Program-made: the position numbers and the translations under genes
Notes under the pieces: model-generated
Database searches by the model: none
What the model saw: the letters and a program-made list of their open reading frames with translations, nothing else
Told to the model about the DNA's origin: nothing
In this document: one piece after another, positions 7,123 to 9,839 of the stretch
How the letters are laid out: the number at the start of each line of letters is the position of its first letter
Position numbering within the stretch: position 1 is the stretch's first letter
Assembly (NCBI GenBank): GCA_023425615.1
Contig: JAFACJ010000790.1
Location: forward strand, 1-9,839
Direction of reading: 5' to 3'
DNA length: 9,839 nucleotides
Source of the DNA: Actinomycetes bacterium
GTDB taxonomy: Bacteria; Actinomycetota; Actinomycetes; Streptosporangiales; Streptosporangiaceae

Positions 7123-7797
7123 TCATCCCCTCGCGGCCAGACTCAGGGCGTCCGGCGGCAGATCCTCGATCCGCCCGGTGTCCCAGGGCACCGACCACCC
7201 GCCCGCGTCCAGGAGGTTGGTCAGCAGACCGGCCGTGAACCCCCATACCAGCAGGTCACGGACCTTGAAGGCCGGGCTGACGAAGCCTCCGGGAGTGCGC
7301 AGCGAGATCCGGTTGGCCGGGTCCACCAGCTCGCAGATCGGGACCCTGGCCACCGCCGCCACCTCGCCCGGATGCCCGGGAGCCACCTCGGACGGATCAT
7401 GCCACCACGCCGCGACGGGAGTGACACGGAAGTTGCTCCGCGACAGGTAGAGCTCCGGAAGGGAGTCCAGGACGGTCACGCCCTCGGGCTCCACCCCGGT
7501 CTCCTCCTGTGCCTCCCGCAGAGCCGCGGCCACCGGACCGTCGTCCTCCGGGTCGATCGAGCCGCCGGGGAAGGCGGGCTGCCCGGCGTGCTTGTTCAAA
7601 GTCGCGGCGCGCTGGATCAGCAGCACATCCGGGCCCTCGGGGCCCTCGCCGAAGAGCACCAGCACCGCCGCGGGACGGGCGGACGGCGCGGGCCGCAGGA
7701 AGGGCGGCACTTCCAGCTTCGGCGCCCGTTCACGAAACTGGTCGAGCCATGACGGAATCACGTTCGGAGCAACATCATCCGGCACGGAATTATTCAC
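7123..7797 (-). CDS. NUDIX hydrolase, CoA pyrophosphatase (NudL-like)
   Basis: The protein has 224 residues with one Nudix domain at about 40-175. The UPF0035/NudL signature is clear: [20 protein letters not shown] (59-78), followed by the Nudix box [20 protein letters not shown] (78-97) and EETGV (98-102). As in E. coli NudL, the box has GG(A/S)xDxxD in place of the canonical GxxxxxE; Glu95, Glu98 and Glu99 supply metal ligands. Family members hydrolyse CoA and acyl-CoA to phosphopantetheine and 3',5'-ADP, but activity on other nucleotides cannot be excluded. The C-terminal extension (about 176-224) is typical of actinobacterial relatives such as Rv3672c. The GTG start overlaps the nth stop in a GTGA tetramer, indicating translational coupling, and marP follows. 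The first 14 residues include several Asn, Asp and Val codons with no visible domain. Confidence 0.9.
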   Translation of the reverse strand: MNNSVPDDVAPNVIPSWLDQFRERAPKLEVPPFLRPAPSARPAAVLVLFGEGPEGPDVLLIQRAATLNKHAGQPAFPGGSIDPEDDGPVAAALREAQEETGVEPEGVTVLDSLPELYLSRSNFRVTPVAAWWHDPSEVAPGHPGEVAAVARVPICELVDPANRISLRTPGGFVSPAFKVRDLLVWGFTAGLLTNLLDAGGWSVPWDTGRIEDLPPDALSLAARG

Positions 7798-8558
7798 GCA
7801 AAGGACCTGTCTCTGAGCAGCTTGGCGGCGACCTGGGGATCGGTGGGCCCCTCACCATACGACGGGCAGTCCGGTGCCACCGGGCACACCCCGCAGGCGG
7901 GTCGCCGAGCGTGGCAGCGCCGCCGCCCGTGCCAGATCAGCCGATGCGAGAGCACCGTCCACTCCCGCTTCTCGAAAAGCTGCGCGACCGCCTGCTCGAC
8001 CTTCTCCGGATCCACCTCCGCCGTCCAGCCGAACCGGCGCACCACCCGTCCGAAGTGCGTGTCCACCGTCAACCCGGGTACCCCGAAGGGTTCTCCCGTC
8101 TCAGGATCGTGCGCGTTGCCCAGCACCACGTTGGCGGTCTTGCGGCCCACCCCCGGCAGGGTGACCATCTTCTCGAGCGTTCTCGGCACCTCGCCCCCGA
8201 ACGCGTCACGCAGCACGGCCGACAAACCCATGATCGATTTCGTCTTGGCACGGAAGAACCCGGTCGGCTTGATGATCTCCTCGACGTCCTCGGGGGCCGC
8301 CGCGGCGAGATCCTCGGGGGTCGGATACCGCGCGAAGAGCAAAGGCGTGACCATATTGACTCGGGCGTCCGTGGTCTGCGCGGACATCACGGTGGCGACC
8401 AGGAGCTGGAAGGGGTTCGCGAAGTTCAGCTCGCAGTGGGCGTCCGGGTAGGTCTCGGCCAGGATCCGGTTCATCCTCCGTGCCCGCCGCACCAGTCCCA
8501 GCCGTGTCTCGTTCTGGAACCGTCGGGCCCTCTGCCGTGGAGTCGCCTGCGTCGCCAT
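7794..8558 (-). CDS. nth: Endonuclease III (DNA glycosylase/AP lyase)
   Basis: Nth removes oxidised pyrimidines and cleaves at abasic sites in base-excision repair. From the ATG at 8558 the protein has 254 residues. The helix-hairpin-helix motif [13 protein letters not shown] (134-146) contains the Schiff-base lysine Lys140, and the catalytic aspartate is Asp166 in VDTHFGRV. A [4Fe-4S] cluster loop follows the C-x6-C-x2-C-x5-C pattern with Cys215, Cys222, Cys225 and Cys231. The N-terminal basic stretch (1-30) is an actinobacterial extension. The frame is open to a GTG at 8579; ATG 8558 is preferred because TACCCT, a TAnnnT -10-like hexamer, lies 6 nt upstream with no ribosome site, suggesting a leaderless message, although no -35 is evident. 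It heads the nth-nudix-marP unit and is divergent from the beta-lactamase gene. Confidence 0.95.
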   Translation of the reverse strand: MATQATPRQRARRFQNETRLGLVRRARRMNRILAETYPDAHCELNFANPFQLLVATVMSAQTTDARVNMVTPLLFARYPTPEDLAAAAPEDVEEIIKPTGFFRAKTKSIMGLSAVLRDAFGGEVPRTLEKMVTLPGVGRKTANVVLGNAHDPETGEPFGVPGLTVDTHFGRVVRRFGWTAEVDPEKVEQAVAQLFEKREWTVLSHRLIWHGRRRCHARRPACGVCPVAPDCPSYGEGPTDPQVAAKLLRDRSFA

Positions 8559-8811
8559 AGCGCCAGGGTAAGACCTCACGGGATCGGCCCGGCACGTTCC
8601 GGCCCGCCGGTGGTGTCACCCTGGGTGATCGGACGGTGCCCGTCGTGTTCGGCGTCCGTCTGGCGGGCCGGGCGAAAGCGCCGTGGCATCGTGGTCCGGG
8701 CGACGCTCGGTGGAGGCGGCGGGGAAGTGCCCTCCGTATCCGACCAGGGCACCGAACGAACAAATCGGGCCGTCGTCCAGGCAGGGTCGGGCGGTCTTCA
8801 GGAGGAGAGGG
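8559..8811. promoter_or_regulatory. Divergent intergenic region, nth / beta-lactamase, with dyad
   Basis: This 253-nt region holds the promoters of both genes. A perfect 13-bp dyad TCACCC-T-GGGTGA (8616-8628) lies about 58 nt before the nth start and 184 nt before the beta-lactamase start. Its arms are TCAC...GTGA, the reverse of a CRP half-site order, so it is not a CRP box. The leftward TACCCT (8570-8565) is the candidate -10 of nth. The beta-lactamase ribosome site is the purine run at 8800-8811. The plus frame is open from 8683, but nothing recognisable is encoded before 8812. Confidence 0.45.
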
Positions 8812-9789
8812 ATGAGACGACGGGCACTGCTGGGGGCATTGCTGGCGATGCCCTGGTTCTCGGCTTGCGAGACGGGAGGGCCGGCCGAGTCGGCGGAAAC
8901 CGGGAAGCCTCAGCCTTCCAAGATCCCTGGTCCGGCCAAGATCCCTGGTCCGGCGGAGGCCACGGCCACGCCCTCGGATACGGACACCGCCGCGAAGCTG
9001 AGCACGGCCGCTGCGGCACTACGGAAGCTGGAAGACAGATTCGAAGTCCGCCTCGGAGCGTCGGCCACCGACACCGTCACCGGTCTGTCGCTCGGGCACC
9101 GGCAGGACGAGCGGTTCGCGATGTGCTCGACCTTCAAGACCTACGCCGTCGCGGCCGTCCTGCGCTCCCATCCGGTGAGCACGGGCTTCCTCGACCACCG
9201 GGTCCGCTTCACCCGGGCCGACCTGGTCCCGCACTCACCCATCACCGAGACCCACGTGGGAACCGGCATGACGGTCGCCGAACTATGCCGTGCCGCCCTC
9301 CTCCAGAGCGACAACGCCGCTTCCAACCTCCTGCTGGACCTCCTGGGCGGCACCTCCGCGGTGACCGAACTCGCCCGCTCCATCGGCGACCAAACGACCC
9401 GTCTGGACGACAAGGAACCCGAACTCAACAACGTCACACCCGGCACCGAAAGGAACACCACTACCCCCACCGGCATGGCCTCCGGCTACCGCGCGCTCCT
9501 CCTGAGCGACGCACTCGCCCCTCCCGAACGCGAGCAGCTCACCCGCTGGATGAAGGCCAACCGCACCGGCACCAACCGCATCCGCGCCGGCCTCCCCTCC
9601 GGCTGGACCGCCGCCGACAAGACCGGCACCGGCGACTACGCCGCCGCCAACCACGTCGCCATCGCCTGGCCCCCCACCGGCCACCCCCTGTCCATCGCCC
9701 TCTTCTCCGACAAACCCTCCCTAAACGCCACGCACAACGAGAAAGTCCTCGCCGCCGCCACCCGCATCATCACCAGAGCCCTTATTTGA
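8812..9789 (+). CDS. Class A serine beta-lactamase, lipoprotein
   Basis: This 325-residue enzyme hydrolyses beta-lactams through an acyl-serine intermediate. The ATG at 8812 is fixed by the purine-rich site AGGAGGAGAGG (8800-8810). The signal peptide MRRRALLGALLAMPWFSAC has an arginine cluster compatible with Tat or Sec export and a lipobox-like FSAC, so Cys19 is probably lipidated and the protein anchored outside the membrane. Residues 20-60 are a Pro/Ala/Thr linker. All class A motifs are present: CSTFK (105-109, Ser70 and Lys73, with Cys at 69), SDN (166-168, Ser130), EPELN (202-206, Glu166 and Asn170) and KTGTGDY (270-276, Lys234). Arg256 aligns with Arg220 and position 244 is Ala, as in actinobacterial BlaC-type enzymes. 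Position 105, usually Tyr or Trp, is His141 (LVPHSP). No blaI/blaR regulator is adjacent. This may be intrinsic actinomycete resistance; spectrum cannot be read from sequence. Confidence 0.95.
   Translation: MRRRALLGALLAMPWFSACETGGPAESAETGKPQPSKIPGPAKIPGPAEATATPSDTDTAAKLSTAAAALRKLEDRFEVRLGASATDTVTGLSLGHRQDERFAMCSTFKTYAVAAVLRSHPVSTGFLDHRVRFTRADLVPHSPITETHVGTGMTVAELCRAALLQSDNAASNLLLDLLGGTSAVTELARSIGDQTTRLDDKEPELNNVTPGTERNTTTPTGMASGYRALLLSDALAPPEREQLTRWMKANRTGTNRIRAGLPSGWTAADKTGTGDYAAANHVAIAWPPTGHPLSIALFSDKPSLNATHNEKVLAAATRIITRALI
8920..8955 (+). repeat. 18-bp tandem duplication in the beta-lactamase linker
   Basis: Two adjacent 18-nt copies (8920-8937 and 8938-8955) differ only at the last base and encode KIPGPA twice, exactly in codon phase (residues 37-48). 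They lie in the linker between the lipidated cysteine and the catalytic domain, where length change is tolerated. Confidence 0.9.
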
Positions 9790-9839
9790 CCCCGCCCCCA
9801 ACCAGCACCCAGATACCGGCCAGCACCCAGACGTCGGCC
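9782..9839 (-). CDS. Possible C-terminus of a minus-strand membrane protein (runs off right edge)
   Basis: Reading leftward from the window end, one frame encodes ADVWVLAGIWVLVGGGVK and stops at TAA (9784-9782). The composition is that of a membrane helix followed by a short tail. If real, this gene is convergent with the beta-lactamase and overlaps its end by 8 nt. Only 18 codons are visible, so the call rests on the stop codon and hydrophobicity; the other two minus frames read through with no stop and look less protein-like. Confidence 0.3.
   Translation of the reverse strand, partial: ADVWVLAGIWVLVGGGVK
9802..9837. repeat. 18-bp tandem repeat at the right edge
   Basis: Copies 9802-9819 and 9820-9837 share 15 of 18 bases, including the identical 12-mer CCAGCACCCAGA. 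They may continue beyond the window. On the minus strand they encode a six-residue repeat (WVLAG-I / WVLVG-G) of the possible membrane protein. Confidence 0.7.

Noticed and set aside
7631..7645. GGGCCC-TCG-GGGCCC inverted repeat
   Set aside because: It is inside the nudix coding frame and explained by Gly-Pro-Glu-Gly-Pro codons in a GC-rich genome.
6679..7752. 357-codon plus-strand frame over marP and nudix
   Set aside because: It spans two real minus-strand genes, has no ribosome site or family signature, and is best explained by GC-rich codon bias.
8683..8811. Upstream in-frame extension of the beta-lactamase (43 more codons)
   Set aside because: It would place the signal peptide internally; the ribosome site at 8800-8810 and the arginine-rich signal peptide fix the start at 8812.

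Overview
The window is about 9.8 kb of very GC-rich DNA with dense, often touching genes, GTG starts and strong G/C third-position bias: a high-GC actinomycete chromosome. The mix of an actinobacterial Ssd (CpaE-like) gene, an acs gene, a MarP-type protease and a BlaC-like class A beta-lactamase suggests the Streptosporangiales/Thermomonosporaceae side of the Actinomycetes (Actinomadura-like). That rank is an inference from gene content only. I see no insertion sequence, prophage, CRISPR array, tRNA or rRNA.

Layout. (1) 1-635, minus strand: the N-terminal 211 codons of Ssd, the CpaE-like ATPase that heads actinobacterial Tad pilus/secretion loci; the rest lies beyond the left edge. (2) 636-1061: a gene-poor spacer of about 58% GC, ending in a perfect 12-bp hairpin. 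(3) 1062-1823, minus: a Fic-fold protein whose catalytic motif is degenerate. It is divergent from (4) acs (1974-3896), AMP-forming acetyl-CoA synthetase, closed by a 32-nt hairpin. (5) 4148-5837, plus: a tightly packed trio of DUF1469/holin-like membrane protein, epoxide-hydrolase-like alpha/beta hydrolase and DUF309 protein, preceded by a structured leader. (6) 5841-8558, minus: nth (endonuclease III), a NudL-like CoA pyrophosphatase and marP, convergent with the DUF309 gene at a 3-nt gap. (7) 8812-9789, plus: a lipoprotein class A beta-lactamase divergent from nth. (8) 9782-9839: a possible C-terminus of a minus-strand membrane protein.

How they fit. The nth-nudix-marP block matches the order of Rv3674c, Rv3672c and Rv3671c in Mycobacterium tuberculosis, but without the thioredoxin-like gene (Rv3673c) between nth and nudix. 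MarP in that species is a periplasmic protease needed for acid and oxidative stress resistance, so the block combines DNA repair, nucleotide clean-up and envelope stress. The holin-like/hydrolase/DUF309 trio is probably co-transcribed; its joint role is unknown. Acs supplies acetyl-CoA from acetate.

The most unusual items are the pseudo-Fic protein between the Tad locus and acs, the lysine-less Walker A loop of Ssd, His at Ambler position 105 in the beta-lactamase, and several uncharacterised dyads and leader structures. No clearly new multi-gene system is evident; most of the window is conserved actinobacterial core.
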